From Bog-950 sp044225825 (GTDB taxonomy: Bacteria; Bacteroidota; Bacteroidia; Chitinophagales; LD1), in NCBI GenBank assembly GCA_044225825.1, contig JBGAIB010000001.1, positions 124,001 through 188,000 on the forward strand: 64,000 nt of DNA, given 5' to 3'. The notes under the pieces were generated by a model that was not told the DNA's origin, did no database searches, and saw nothing but the letters and a program-made list of their open reading frames with translations. This document shows, in pieces, positions 50,240-59,082 of this stretch. Within the stretch, counting starts at the first letter, position 1, and each line of letters begins with the position of its first letter. A program made the translations under genes and the position numbers.

Positions 50240-51658
50240 ATGGAATTGAATACAGATTATGATGTATGTATAATAGGCGCGGGAGTAGCCGGTGCCTCCC
50301 TTGCCGCTTACCTGGGCCGTAATGGCCGCAAGGTAGTGGTTGTAGAAAAAAGCATGGCCGAGCGCGATGTAATAATCGGTGAATTATTGCAACCCGGCGG
50401 GGTGCTGAAACTACGTGAAATGGGTTTAGAGGAGAGTTTGACCGGCATAGATGCCCAGGCTGTAGAAGGCTATGCCTTGTTTATGAATGGCGAAAACTTC
50501 CGCATTTCCTATCCACACGAAAACGGGCAAGCCATAACAGGCAGGGGCTTCAGAAACGGAAAATTTTTACAAAGCCTGCGCAAGCAGATGCTGCAAGCAC
50601 CCAACGTAACCCTGCTGGAAGGCACCGTTACTGATTTGATGGAAGAAAACGGTAAAGTAACCGGGGTACGATATAGCGCTAAAGAAAATAAGGAAGAACG
50701 CAGCGTTCGTGCTATGCTGACCGTAGTTTGTGATGGAATGTTCTCCATTTTCCGTGAACGGTTATCGCAAAACCAAAAAAGAGTCAGCAGCTATTTCCTG
50801 GGTTTGATATTGAAGGATGCCGAACTGCCCTACGCCGGGCATGGGCATGTTATTGTGGCGAAGCCCTCACCCTGCCTGGTATACCCCATTACCGGCAGTG
50901 AAACACGTATGCTGATTGATTTTCCATGGACCGAAGCACCACGTAAGTCGCCCGAGTTAACCGATTACCTCCTTAATACCATAGGCCCTCAATTGCCACC
51001 TCAAATCTTGCCTTCCTTCTACGCAGCGGTGGAAGAAGGCAAATTTAAGGTTATGCCCAACCACCTTATACCGGCTACACCCGTGGTAAAACAGGGTGCC
51101 GTGTTGTTAGGCGATTCGCTGAATATGCGACACCCTTTAACCGGGGGTGGTATGACAGCTGCATTCACCGATGTACAAAACCTGGCGAACAGGTTAATTG
51201 GCGTGGAGGACTTTGCTATTGAAGAGCAGGTAACTGATGCCGTACGCGCTTTCTACGAAACGCGCCATCAGCAAAACGCTACCATCAATATACTGGCAGA
51301 TGCCCTATACGGAGTGATGAGCAATGAAGATTTAAAAGAGTCCTGCTACAGTTACCTAAAACAGGGAGGCGCTAATGCGCAGGAGCCTATTGCCATTTTA
51401 TCGGCTGTTTCGCGGGATAGGCAGTTATTGCTTCGTCACTTTTTTGCTGTAGCCCTGCATGGGGCTAAAAATATTGTAACCGGTAGTAACACCGCCCTGG
51501 CCAATAATTTTACACCAAACCAAGGTATAAGTGCCCGCATACGGCGTTCGTATGCTATGATGGGTAAAGCCGTAGAGATTGTGTCTCCGTTGGTGATGAA
51601 TGAAAAACCGAACTGGTTTATTAAAAGCGCGCTGCAACTAGGGCAAAAAGTTTTTTAA
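50240..51658 (+). CDS. Squalene epoxidase (squalene monooxygenase)
   Basis: 472 aa FAD-dependent monooxygenase that converts squalene to 2,3-oxidosqualene. Visible: dinucleotide motif CIIGAGVAGASLAAYLGRNG (about residues 10-29), IIGELLQPGGVLKLREMG, GRGFRNGKFLQSLRKQM, TVVCDGMFSIFRERL (FAD motif), then GDSLNMRHPLTGGGMTAAF (about 290-308), the hallmark of the family, and LLRHFFAVALHG near the C-terminus. It lacks the N-terminal membrane domain of vertebrate enzymes, which agrees with known bacterial ones. Needs oxygen, matching the aerobic respiratory chain in the window. Directly coupled to squalene synthase. A terminator follows at 51679. The next enzyme, oxidosqualene cyclase, is not in the window. 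Confidence 0.93.
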   Translation: MELNTDYDVCIIGAGVAGASLAAYLGRNGRKVVVVEKSMAERDVIIGELLQPGGVLKLREMGLEESLTGIDAQAVEGYALFMNGENFRISYPHENGQAITGRGFRNGKFLQSLRKQMLQAPNVTLLEGTVTDLMEENGKVTGVRYSAKENKEERSVRAMLTVVCDGMFSIFRERLSQNQKRVSSYFLGLILKDAELPYAGHGHVIVAKPSPCLVYPITGSETRMLIDFPWTEAPRKSPELTDYLLNTIGPQLPPQILPSFYAAVEEGKFKVMPNHLIPATPVVKQGAVLLGDSLNMRHPLTGGGMTAAFTDVQNLANRLIGVEDFAIEEQVTDAVRAFYETRHQQNATINILADALYGVMSNEDLKESCYSYLKQGGANAQEPIAILSAVSRDRQLLLRHFFAVALHGAKNIVTGSNTALANNFTPNQGISARIRRSYAMMGKAVEIVSPLVMNEKPNWFIKSALQLGQKVF

Positions 51659-51678
51659 GTGTTGGTTGATTAAATGAG

Positions 51679-51709
51679 AAAAGCTCCACCGTATACGGTT
51701 GGAGCTTTT
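51679..51709. terminator. Terminator between squalene epoxidase and a convergent lipoprotein gene
   Basis: AAAAGCTCCA (51679-51688) pairs with TGGAGCTTTT (51700-51709), an 11-base loop region between, with A- and T-runs on the two sides; works in both directions. Confidence 0.85.
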
Positions 51710-51730
51710 TCTTTGTGGTTACAGAATATC

Positions 51731-52576
51731 CTATTGAGACAGCGATACAGTGGTAGTTACACCTGACTGTGTTACGGTAGCGATGTCATCGCAAGCACCT
51801 GTGCCGTAGTCGTATAATTTTGGAGCTTCAGTCGGAATATCGATAGTAAGTGTTCCTGCGGTGTAGTAAACGTTACAGCCGGAAGCAAGACTCTTAGTGA
51901 GTGGTGTGCCGGTAGTAGCGCTGTAGTGACGGCCAATCTGATCGTTGCCACCGATTGAACCGCTTACTGAAAGCAGGTCATCCTCTTTGGTAGCAGTAGA
52001 GATACCGGAAGTGAATTCGTAGCTCATGGTACCGATAGAGTTGATGATCTTACCGCTTACTAACAGTTCTTCGGTTGCGTTGATAGCTACGTCGAATACC
52101 ATGTTACCGTTGCCGTTAGGGCCCGAGTTGGTAATAGTAGCAGTACCGTTTACAATTACATTGTTGCTGCGGGTGTTGTCAAAAGTTACACCGATGCTGG
52201 TGCCAGCCTGGCGCAGTTTTACATCGTAATTAGAGATAATGATTTTGCCATACAGCGTGCGGCCTTCAGAGTTCACACAGCCGGTAGTACCGAAATCGAT
52301 GGTTAAGGTGTGTGGGGAAACCGAAGAATCAGCTGTCAGCGTGGCACAATCTGAACCCAGTGCTGCAGCCAGATTATCGTTTTTAAAATAAGAGCCATCG
52401 CTCAGGGCCTGCATGATAGAAAAAGCCTGATCGAAAGTTTGCTCGAACATAATTTCCTGTGCGGTTGGCTCGCTGTTTTTTACAGGTGCCGGTGTTTCCT
52501 TCTTGCATGATGTAAAGCCGAAGGTGGTTAAAGCCAAGGCTACTACAGCAGTGTTACGGATCGATTTGAATTCCAT
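51731..52576 (-). CDS. Hypothetical lipoprotein (281 aa)
   Basis: Starts MEFKSIRNTAVVALALTTFG with the lipobox FTSC and then KKETPAP: a lipoprotein signal. The mature part is Thr/Ser/Gly-rich, predicted beta, with three Cys besides the lipidated one (GSDCATLTADSS, TTGCVNSEGR and SGCNVYYTAG, plus ACDDIA near the end), which could form disulfides. Segments such as LTIDFGTTGCVNSEGRTLYGKIIISNYD look like a repeated-strand domain found in uncharacterised Bacteroidota lipoproteins. Function unknown. Convergent with the squalene epoxidase gene. Confidence 0.78.
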   Translation of the reverse strand: MEFKSIRNTAVVALALTTFGFTSCKKETPAPVKNSEPTAQEIMFEQTFDQAFSIMQALSDGSYFKNDNLAAALGSDCATLTADSSVSPHTLTIDFGTTGCVNSEGRTLYGKIIISNYDVKLRQAGTSIGVTFDNTRSNNVIVNGTATITNSGPNGNGNMVFDVAINATEELLVSGKIINSIGTMSYEFTSGISTATKEDDLLSVSGSIGGNDQIGRHYSATTGTPLTKSLASGCNVYYTAGTLTIDIPTEAPKLYDYGTGACDDIATVTQSGVTTTVSLSQ

Positions 52577-52787
52577 TTTGCGTTGTTTTACAGTTGTTTT
52601 TTTAAAATGATTTCCTTTTAGGCAACTGTCTGTAAGGGGAGACGCTACCTCGGTTCCGTAGTGCTTAAGCTAACTGCAAGTGTGTGCTGCAGTTGCCTAT
52701 GTAAACGGCAGAGGGTATAAAAGGTTACAGGAAAACCTGAAATATCATGTTAAATCAACAAGTTACGTGTTGTTGTGGTTTAACAGG

Positions 52788-55223
52788 TTATTTGCTACGG
52801 GGCGTAAAGCCGAAATCGACGCGGTAATAGAACAAAGGCAGGAAGCCCAGCTGGTAAACCTCTTTAGCAGGCTCAGCCGGATTAACGTATTGCAGCCGGA
52901 GAATATTCTTTTGCATAGTTACGTTCACCAGATCGATACCCACCTCGTGCGTGGCATGTTTAGTATTGCAGCGGTAATTCAGCTTTACATCGAAACGGAA
53001 GTAGGGTTTAAACTGCTTGCTATTCCTGAGCGAATCTATAACCACAGGATCTTCGTGCTGCTGGCTTGCCAGCGTATCGTACGGTGTGTAGCGCTGCCCG
53101 CCTCCAAAGGTTACTTTACCTCCAATACCAATCGTATTAATACGCTTTTTGCCCCATTTAAACTCCTTAGTGCCCAGGGCATTCATAATATAGTTACCGT
53201 TAAAGCCGCTGTTGCGCCACACGCCATCGCTGCCGCGCAGTTTACTATCGTATAGCGAGCCGCTGAACATAAAGAACCAGTTATGGGTAAAGAACTTCTC
53301 CAGGGTAAATTCGACACCCATATTGCGGCCGGTGCCCGAACTTACCAACTTACCGGGGAAAAAGCGATCAAAGGCAGAGCCTTCGTTGAGCATATTATAA
53401 GAGGTGGCCATGGTATCAACCGGCAGGCTCCATAACAATTGCAGATAAGCTTCGGCCTTAATGCGGATGTCCTTTTTAAAGAATACATCGTAGCCCATAA
53501 CTACATGGAAACTGCGCATAAAATCCAGGTTCTTATTATAAAGGCTGCCTTTCTCATCCTGTATAAAGTATTGATACATGGGCAAGAGCTGGCTGTGCAA
53601 ACCTGCTCCGAAGGCCAGGCTTTGATTGGGCCGCACCTGCCATTTTAAGGAGAAGCGCGGATCGACACTTACGGAATGATTAAGGGTAAAGTATTGCACA
53701 TGAACACCGGTTACCGTCGATATTTTTTCGCTAAAGGCATACTTCCATTGCAGGTAAGGTTCCAGCAAAAAATGGAATCCGCTGCGGTAATTCAGACGCA
53801 CCTTCCAGGCATAGTTCGGCACATCAATGTTAAATATTGGCTCCAGCAAAATGCTGTCGGTAAACATGGGCTGATACATTTCGGTACTTACCCCGTAACG
53901 CAGGGAACTACGCGCACTTAGCTTGTTGTTGCGCATAAACGACAGCGAATACTTGGTGTTCTGCAGCTGATAATTCAACTTGTTATACATGGTATCCAGC
54001 ACAAAATTACCGGTGCTGGTATCCACGTGGCGTATCACGCGTTCAAAGTGGTTTTTGTTATACTGGCTGGATACGCCGAACGAGATTTTCGAATACTCAT
54101 GATCGTTTACCTGATGCGTATAGGTGGCACCGAATATGCCGAGGCCAGCACGGAAATACTCGTCCTGATCTTTTGAGGCATAAATATCTCTGGCTTCAGG
54201 CTTTTTGCGAGTGCTGGTAATAAAGTTGATCATACTATAACCACCAATTCCGAAAAGGCTGAGGTTATCGCCATTCTTCATTGGGAAGTTCAACTTAAAC
54301 TGCAGGTCCTGGTATTTGGGAATAGCATCGGTGCCTATATCTATCCCCAGTTTTACCAGCCCTTCCAGCGTAGCATACCGGTAATTAAACATGTACGAGG
54401 CGCGTGTATTTTTACCGAGCGGACCTTCGCCAAAGGCTTCGGCACCTAACATCCCCAACTGCACGGTGTATTCGTGCCGTTGGTTATTACCATTCTTAAA
54501 ACGTATATCAAACACACCTGCTACTGCATTACCGTATTCTGCCGGAAAAGCACCTGTCATAAAATCGCTGGTGGTTAACATGCGGTTATTCAGGATAGCT
54601 ACACTGCCGCCTGTGCTGCCTGCAACAGCAAAGTGGTTAGGGTTTGGTATCACCACATTATCCACGCGGTAAATTACCCCAAAGGGGGAGTTGCCCCGTA
54701 TTACCAGGTCGTTCCGGCTGTCATCGGTACCGCTTACACCGGCATAGTTGCTGGCCATCCGGGCCGGGTCGCCGCGGGAACCGGCATAACGCTCCGTCTC
54801 TTCAATGGAAAATGCCCGGGCGCTTAATACTGCCATTTCGTTAATGGTTTCGCCCTTGCGATTGCCCACAATTTCTATCTCCTTCATCTGGGCTACATCA
54901 TTTTCCAATTCAATAGTAAGCACGGTTTCCTTACTACTGCTGGTTAAGATATTGGGGATGTAGACCTTTTTATAGCCTATAAAAGAGGCAGCAATATTCA
55001 CACGGCCAACAGGAATGCTATCTAGCCGGAAGTTGCCTTCTATATCGGTGCTGGCGCCACGCAGAAAGGTGGAATCCCGCAGGGCGATGACATTCACTCC
55101 TTCCACGGGGTGGTTCGACTCCTTATCTACAATGGTTCCGCGTATGGTTTGGGTGAGACCCTGGGCATGTAAAGCCCCCAAGGCCATCAACAACACAAAC
55201 AGAGTTAGGTACACATGCTTCAT
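52788..55223 (-). CDS. TonB-dependent receptor with carboxypeptidase-regulatory-like N-terminal domain
   Basis: 811 aa outer membrane protein. Signal peptide MKHVYLTLFVLLMALGALHA; residues about 25-110 are a CarboxypepD_reg-like Ig fold (IRGTIVDKESNHPVEGVNVIALRDSTFLRGASTDIEGNFRLDSIPVG); residues about 125-235 are the plug (DDSRNDLVIRGNSPFGVIYRVDNVVIPNPNHFAVAGSTGGSVAILNNRML); the rest is a 22-strand barrel. The lack of a SusD-like partner gene next door argues against glycan uptake of the Sus kind; the substrate is unknown. Monocistronic by spacing. Confidence 0.92.
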   Translation of the reverse strand: MKHVYLTLFVLLMALGALHAQGLTQTIRGTIVDKESNHPVEGVNVIALRDSTFLRGASTDIEGNFRLDSIPVGRVNIAASFIGYKKVYIPNILTSSSKETVLTIELENDVAQMKEIEIVGNRKGETINEMAVLSARAFSIEETERYAGSRGDPARMASNYAGVSGTDDSRNDLVIRGNSPFGVIYRVDNVVIPNPNHFAVAGSTGGSVAILNNRMLTTSDFMTGAFPAEYGNAVAGVFDIRFKNGNNQRHEYTVQLGMLGAEAFGEGPLGKNTRASYMFNYRYATLEGLVKLGIDIGTDAIPKYQDLQFKLNFPMKNGDNLSLFGIGGYSMINFITSTRKKPEARDIYASKDQDEYFRAGLGIFGATYTHQVNDHEYSKISFGVSSQYNKNHFERVIRHVDTSTGNFVLDTMYNKLNYQLQNTKYSLSFMRNNKLSARSSLRYGVSTEMYQPMFTDSILLEPIFNIDVPNYAWKVRLNYRSGFHFLLEPYLQWKYAFSEKISTVTGVHVQYFTLNHSVSVDPRFSLKWQVRPNQSLAFGAGLHSQLLPMYQYFIQDEKGSLYNKNLDFMRSFHVVMGYDVFFKKDIRIKAEAYLQLLWSLPVDTMATSYNMLNEGSAFDRFFPGKLVSSGTGRNMGVEFTLEKFFTHNWFFMFSGSLYDSKLRGSDGVWRNSGFNGNYIMNALGTKEFKWGKKRINTIGIGGKVTFGGGQRYTPYDTLASQQHEDPVVIDSLRNSKQFKPYFRFDVKLNYRCNTKHATHEVGIDLVNVTMQKNILRLQYVNPAEPAKEVYQLGFLPLFYYRVDFGFTPRSK

Positions 55224-55296
55224 CGGCCGGGTTATATCTCAAATTTGCTCATACTTTTTGGAAAGAACAAGTTTAGCTGCTGCCTAATAAAAGTAG

Positions 55297-55322
55297 AAAA
55301 GCACCCCTTGTGGAGGTGCTTT
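55297..55322. terminator. Weak hairpin in the TonB receptor / TPR gene intergenic region
   Basis: AAAGCACC (55298-55305) and GGTGCTTT (55315-55322) form an 8-bp stem with a 9-base loop, with A's before and T's after. It lies downstream of the TPR gene (minus strand) and upstream of the receptor gene, so it probably ends the TPR transcript. Confidence 0.7.
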
Positions 55323-55377
55323 CTATTGGAACCGAGATTGAAGGACTCTTCCGGACCAGGTTTTTACACCTGCCTAA

Positions 55378-56682
55378 TTAGTTTTTGGCTACTACACCCT
55401 GTGGTGCTGCACTGGTGGGTTGTTGCTCCTTAATATAGCCCAGGCTGTTAGCCATTTTATAGCTCTTCTTGGCGTTCTTCTTTTTACCTAAACCCATGTA
55501 GGCATCGCCTAATTCTTTATAGCTCTTTGCATAGCTGGCATCGTTGGTGATGGCTTTGCTGAGATATTCAACCGCTTTGCCAAAGATGCCGATTTTGTTG
55601 GCACACATACCGGCACCGTATAACAGATCGCGGCTTTCGCCCAGCTTAGTGATGGCGTTTTCGTAGTTGTTGAAGGCTTGCTCGTAGCTACCCATGGTAA
55701 TGTAAACGTCGCTCAGTTCGTTATAGCCTTGCGGGTTTTTAGGGCTGGTACGAATAATGTTTTGCAGGTAAGCAGCTGCGTGTTCGTAATCATTGTTTTT
55801 CTTGGCAATGTTTACCAGGTTCCAGCCTACTTTTTCGTTGTTGCGGTTAAGCGCATACATTTTGGCCAGATATTTCTCGGCATTTTTCCAGTCCTGTTGT
55901 TCCAGGTATATCTGGCTCAGCAGGGCTACAATGTTAGAATCCTTTGGCGATAAGCTATAAGCAGTATTCAGGTTTTGCAGCGCTGCCGTTTTATCGTTCA
56001 AGCCAAATTGCACACGGCCAATATTGTAGTAGGCAACGCCCATGTTCTTGTCAAGTAAAACAGCCTGGCTAAAGTAATCACGTGCACTCAGGTAATTATT
56101 TTGCAACATATAGCACACACCTACCAGATTGTGCACGTCGGCACGCTGAAAATCGAGTTCCAGTACTTTTTTGTAGTTGGCTACTGCCTGTTCGTATTTA
56201 CCCTGGTAAAACTGTGAGTTAGCCAGAAAGAACAATGCAAAAGTATCTTTAGGCGACAACACCAGATACTGGTTAAAGTAGGCTTCGCTGCTATCGAATT
56301 TAGAGGTATTATAAAAGTCGGCACCGGTGCGCATTACTGTACGCTTGTAGATTTCGGGACTAAGATCGGAGGCTGCCATGCGGGCTATAATAGCCTGATC
56401 GGCCTGAAATTTTGCTGCTTCCGATTTTGCTTTTTGCGCAGCTTCATCGTTGGTTAACGAATCGTAGGCCATAGCCATCAGGCCGGTTACTAATCCATCT
56501 GCATTACCCTGCGCAATCATACGCTGGCAATTCATAATGCAATCCAGGTATTGCCCGGTAGCAAAGTTGCGGATAGCCCCTGTGCGGAGGTCGCCTTCGT
56601 TAAACCAAATTTTTGTTGCTGGTTGTGCCATCGAAACGATGGCTGCTGCAATCAGAAGCAGCGTAAGTAGTTTTGATTTCAT
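55378..56682 (-). CDS. Secreted tetratricopeptide-repeat protein
   Basis: 434 aa with signal peptide MKSKLLTLLLIAAAIVSMAQ. From residue 30 on it is made of TPR-like helical pairs; clear units are DTFALFFLANSQFYQGKYEQAVANYKKVLELD, ADVHNLVGVCYMLQNNYLSARDYFSQAVLLD, GVAYYNIGRVQFGLNDKTAALQNLNTAYSLS, and AKSYKELGDAYMGLGKKKNAKKSYKMANSLG. Periplasmic scaffold or cell-envelope protein; no enzyme domain. Between the 3-hydroxyacyl-CoA dehydrogenase gene (58 bp) and the TonB receptor gene. Confidence 0.88.
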   Translation of the reverse strand: MKSKLLTLLLIAAAIVSMAQPATKIWFNEGDLRTGAIRNFATGQYLDCIMNCQRMIAQGNADGLVTGLMAMAYDSLTNDEAAQKAKSEAAKFQADQAIIARMAASDLSPEIYKRTVMRTGADFYNTSKFDSSEAYFNQYLVLSPKDTFALFFLANSQFYQGKYEQAVANYKKVLELDFQRADVHNLVGVCYMLQNNYLSARDYFSQAVLLDKNMGVAYYNIGRVQFGLNDKTAALQNLNTAYSLSPKDSNIVALLSQIYLEQQDWKNAEKYLAKMYALNRNNEKVGWNLVNIAKKNNDYEHAAAYLQNIIRTSPKNPQGYNELSDVYITMGSYEQAFNNYENAITKLGESRDLLYGAGMCANKIGIFGKAVEYLSKAITNDASYAKSYKELGDAYMGLGKKKNAKKSYKMANSLGYIKEQQPTSAAPQGVVAKN

Positions 56683-56740
56683 CCCTGTCTCGGTTTTTGG
56701 GTTTATTCAATTTTTGGCCGAAAGCAGGGTTGTTCCATTC

Positions 56741-57631
56741 CTACTTTCTAAACCTATCAGATACCACAAGGTCCTTCGTACCCGGTGTGTATTTGTAAAA
56801 TCCTTCCCCGGTTTTTACACCAAGGTATCCGGCGGTAACCATGTTTACCAACAACGGGCAGGGCGCATATTTCGGATTTCCGAACCCATCGTGTAAAACA
56901 CGCATGATAGCCAGGCAAACATCCAGGCCTATAAAGTCGGCCAGTTGCAGCGGCCCCATGGGGTGCGCCATTCCCAGTTTCATCACTGTATCAATCTCCT
57001 CTACCCCTGCTACACCTTCATATAAGGTATAAATGGCCTCGTTAATCATCGGCATCAGTATCCTGTTTGCCACAAAGCCGGGGTAATCGTTCACCTCAAC
57101 CGGAATCTTGTTCAGTTTACGCGCACAACTCATAATTTGTTTCAAACAATCTTCACTTGTGGCATAGCCTCTTATCACCTCCACTAACTTCATTACCGGC
57201 ACCGGATTCATGAAGTGCATGCCTATTACTTTATCTGCTCTATTAGTAGCAGCGCCTATTTTTGTGAGGCTGATACTGCTGGTGTTGCTGGCCAGAATAG
57301 TTTCAGGTTTACAGGTATCGCCGAGCTGTTTGAAAATTTTCAACTTGATATCCACATTTTCCGTGGCCGCCTCTACTACAAGGTCAGCGTCCTTACAACT
57401 TTCAAGCCCTGTATTAGTGCTCAGGTTTTTCAGCGTAGCAGCTTTTTGGTCCTCTGTAAGTGCCCCTTTTTGAACCATGCGGTCCAGGTTTTTTGTAGTG
57501 GTTCCAATAGCCTTATTTAACTGTTCCTGCGAAACGTCCACGAGGTTTACATGAAAGTCATTCATGGCAAAAACGTGAGCAATACCGTTACCCATGGTAC
57601 CCGCACCTATAACTGATACGTTCTGAATCAT
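56741..57631 (-). CDS. hbd: 3-hydroxybutyryl-CoA dehydrogenase
   Basis: 296 aa, full length for the family. N-terminal NAD-binding motif VSVIGAGTMGNGIAHVFAMN, then LVVEAATENVDIKLKIF, LASNTSSISLTKIGAATNRADKVIGMHFMNPVPVMKLVEVIRG (catalytic Ser and His), and C-terminal dimer domain with NDYPGFVANRILMPMINEAIYTLYEGVAGVEEID and GMAHPMGPLQLADFIGLD. It interconverts acetoacetyl-CoA and 3-hydroxybutyryl-CoA in fatty acid degradation or butanoate metabolism. No other beta-oxidation gene lies next to it. Confidence 0.96.
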   Translation of the reverse strand: MIQNVSVIGAGTMGNGIAHVFAMNDFHVNLVDVSQEQLNKAIGTTTKNLDRMVQKGALTEDQKAATLKNLSTNTGLESCKDADLVVEAATENVDIKLKIFKQLGDTCKPETILASNTSSISLTKIGAATNRADKVIGMHFMNPVPVMKLVEVIRGYATSEDCLKQIMSCARKLNKIPVEVNDYPGFVANRILMPMINEAIYTLYEGVAGVEEIDTVMKLGMAHPMGPLQLADFIGLDVCLAIMRVLHDGFGNPKYAPCPLLVNMVTAGYLGVKTGEGFYKYTPGTKDLVVSDRFRK

Positions 57632-57726
57632 ACTGATTGAATTTGGAGGCGAATATAGAAATGAGGGAATACAAAGTAACCACCGGTTACCACCGCCGCA
57701 GGAATTATAACATGCTACTGTAGAAC

Positions 57727-58473
57727 TTACTGGTTCATAGGCAATATGGTACGGTGCAGATAAGGAACGCCTATTCCTATAAGTGCACCTACAGCATAAC
57801 CCACTATCACGTCGGTCCAGTAATGTTTACCTGCTTTGTAACGGAGCAAGCCGGTAATAAGCGGTAAGGCGGCTGAGATAGACCAAACCATAGGTTTAAG
57901 CTTGCTGTTAGGGTTATAATCGGCATAGGTTTGGGCAAAGTAGAAACTCATTGCCGAAACAGTAGAAGTATGACCGCTAAAAAAGGATTTAAAATTATCG
58001 CGTTTCCATTTACGCTCGATAGGCACCTCGGGATTATAGAGTAAGGGGCGTTTTCGTCCTACTGCATTCTTAACCAATTCGGTAACACCGAGGTTCAGGA
58101 CAAACACCTCGGCACCCATCGCTGCTACCTTGCCAAAATCTTTCCTCGAATTGCGGTTAGCCAAATGGGCCAATGGCAGGGCTATAGATGCATATAAAAG
58201 TGCATCGCTGGTGTATGCTGCAATGCGTGAGTTTTGTTTGGTAGCTCCACGGTCGAATCTGTTTACCTCGGTGCGGTTAAGATTCAGCAACTGTTCCCTA
58301 GGCGGCAGTTTATGAGTGGTACCGATGAGGTAACCGCCGGTTAAAAAGCTTACCGAGGTAAATGCCAGCGGAATATCGACCTGGGTGCTAAGTTTATAAG
58401 GTGATACAAACTGTTGGGCCTGCGCCAACTGCAGGGTAAAGATGAAAGAAACCAGAATGTAGAATTGCTTCAT
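57727..58473 (-). CDS. PAP2-family membrane phosphatase
   Basis: 248 aa. Signal-like N-terminus MKQFYILVSFIFTLQLAQAQ, then about five helices. The acid-phosphatase triad motifs are present: KNAVGRKRPLL (motif 1), FKSFFSGHTSTVSA (motif 2, catalytic His) and LLRYKAGKHYWTDVIVGYAVG (motif 3, His and Asp; the usual SR is replaced by LR). Substrates in the family include phosphatidic acid, undecaprenyl pyrophosphate and lipid A phosphate. No neighbours narrow this down. Faces the periplasm. Confidence 0.9.
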   Translation of the reverse strand: MKQFYILVSFIFTLQLAQAQQFVSPYKLSTQVDIPLAFTSVSFLTGGYLIGTTHKLPPREQLLNLNRTEVNRFDRGATKQNSRIAAYTSDALLYASIALPLAHLANRNSRKDFGKVAAMGAEVFVLNLGVTELVKNAVGRKRPLLYNPEVPIERKWKRDNFKSFFSGHTSTVSAMSFYFAQTYADYNPNSKLKPMVWSISAALPLITGLLRYKAGKHYWTDVIVGYAVGALIGIGVPYLHRTILPMNQ

Positions 58474-58532
58474 ACCGCAAACTAAATTGTTTTTGCGTTA
58501 AGCAACCGAAATTTTCATATGCTCCTGCACGG

Positions 58533-58865
58533 TTAATCGCGGTGGATGAGGCGATAGGTTTTTACCTGCTCACCGCAGGCTACTTTCAGGAAGTAAACGC
58601 CATTTTCGAGCTTCTTATCGGCACCCGGTTCAATATTTATAACTCCATTTTGCTTGTATGTTACAAGGTTCAGCTTGTATACTTCGTTCCCTAATACATC
58701 ATAAACTGCAAGTGTTACAAAATCATTTTCCGTTGCCGGTATTTCTACAGTAACTTTATCGCGAAAGGGATTAGGATATGCTTCGCCAATGCTTGCCTGT
58801 GCAAGGCTATTTTGAGAGAGAAAAACGGCAAAAGCGGCAAGAATGAGGAGGTATATTTTTTTCAT
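58533..58865 (-). CDS. Minimal T9SS protein: signal peptide plus sorting domain only
   Basis: 110 aa. Residues 1-22 are a signal peptide (MKKIYLLILAAFAVFLSQNSLA); residues about 29-110 are a complete type A T9SS C-terminal sorting domain (GEAYPNPFRDKVTVEI, VYDVLGNEVYKLNL, LENGVYFLKVACGEQVKTYRLI). There is essentially no passenger between them. It may be the remnant of a longer protein, a small surface module, or a free-standing domain interacting with T9SS parts. The reading frame is intact with a normal start, so recent decay is not evident. Upstream 217-bp gap separates it from the divergent PKD protein gene. Confidence 0.87.
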   Translation of the reverse strand: MKKIYLLILAAFAVFLSQNSLAQASIGEAYPNPFRDKVTVEIPATENDFVTLAVYDVLGNEVYKLNLVTYKQNGVINIEPGADKKLENGVYFLKVACGEQVKTYRLIHRD

Positions 58866-59082
58866 GGCATGTAAATTATGGGTATATTGACTTAGATGCA
58901 GGAATCCGGTTTATTCATAAAGCCGGAAAACAAGGCGAAAAACTGTTAAAAACCGTGTCGGAGGGTTTGAAACATTTAAAGCTTAAAACAGTTTAAATCT
59001 GTATATCCGGTTGGAATTTGAGGAAGGATGCAACATCCCGGAAAGTATTGCATCTTATTAGTTAACGAAGAACAAGCAACGA

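Noticed and set aside
50240..51658. Alternative reading of the epoxidase as a generic FAD hydroxylase (UbiH or geranylgeranyl reductase type)
   Set aside because: The GELLQPGG and NMRHPLTGGGMT motifs and the placement after squalene synthase are specific to squalene epoxidase.
52680..53255. 191-aa plus-strand frame at the end of the TonB receptor gene
   Set aside because: Lies antisense to conserved barrel strands of the receptor, has no family features and no promoter or start signal.
55325..55380. tRNA-like stretch (AACCGAGATTGAAGGACTC) after the TPR gene
   Set aside because: No TpsiC or anticodon arm can be formed and the cloverleaf spacing is wrong; not a tRNA.
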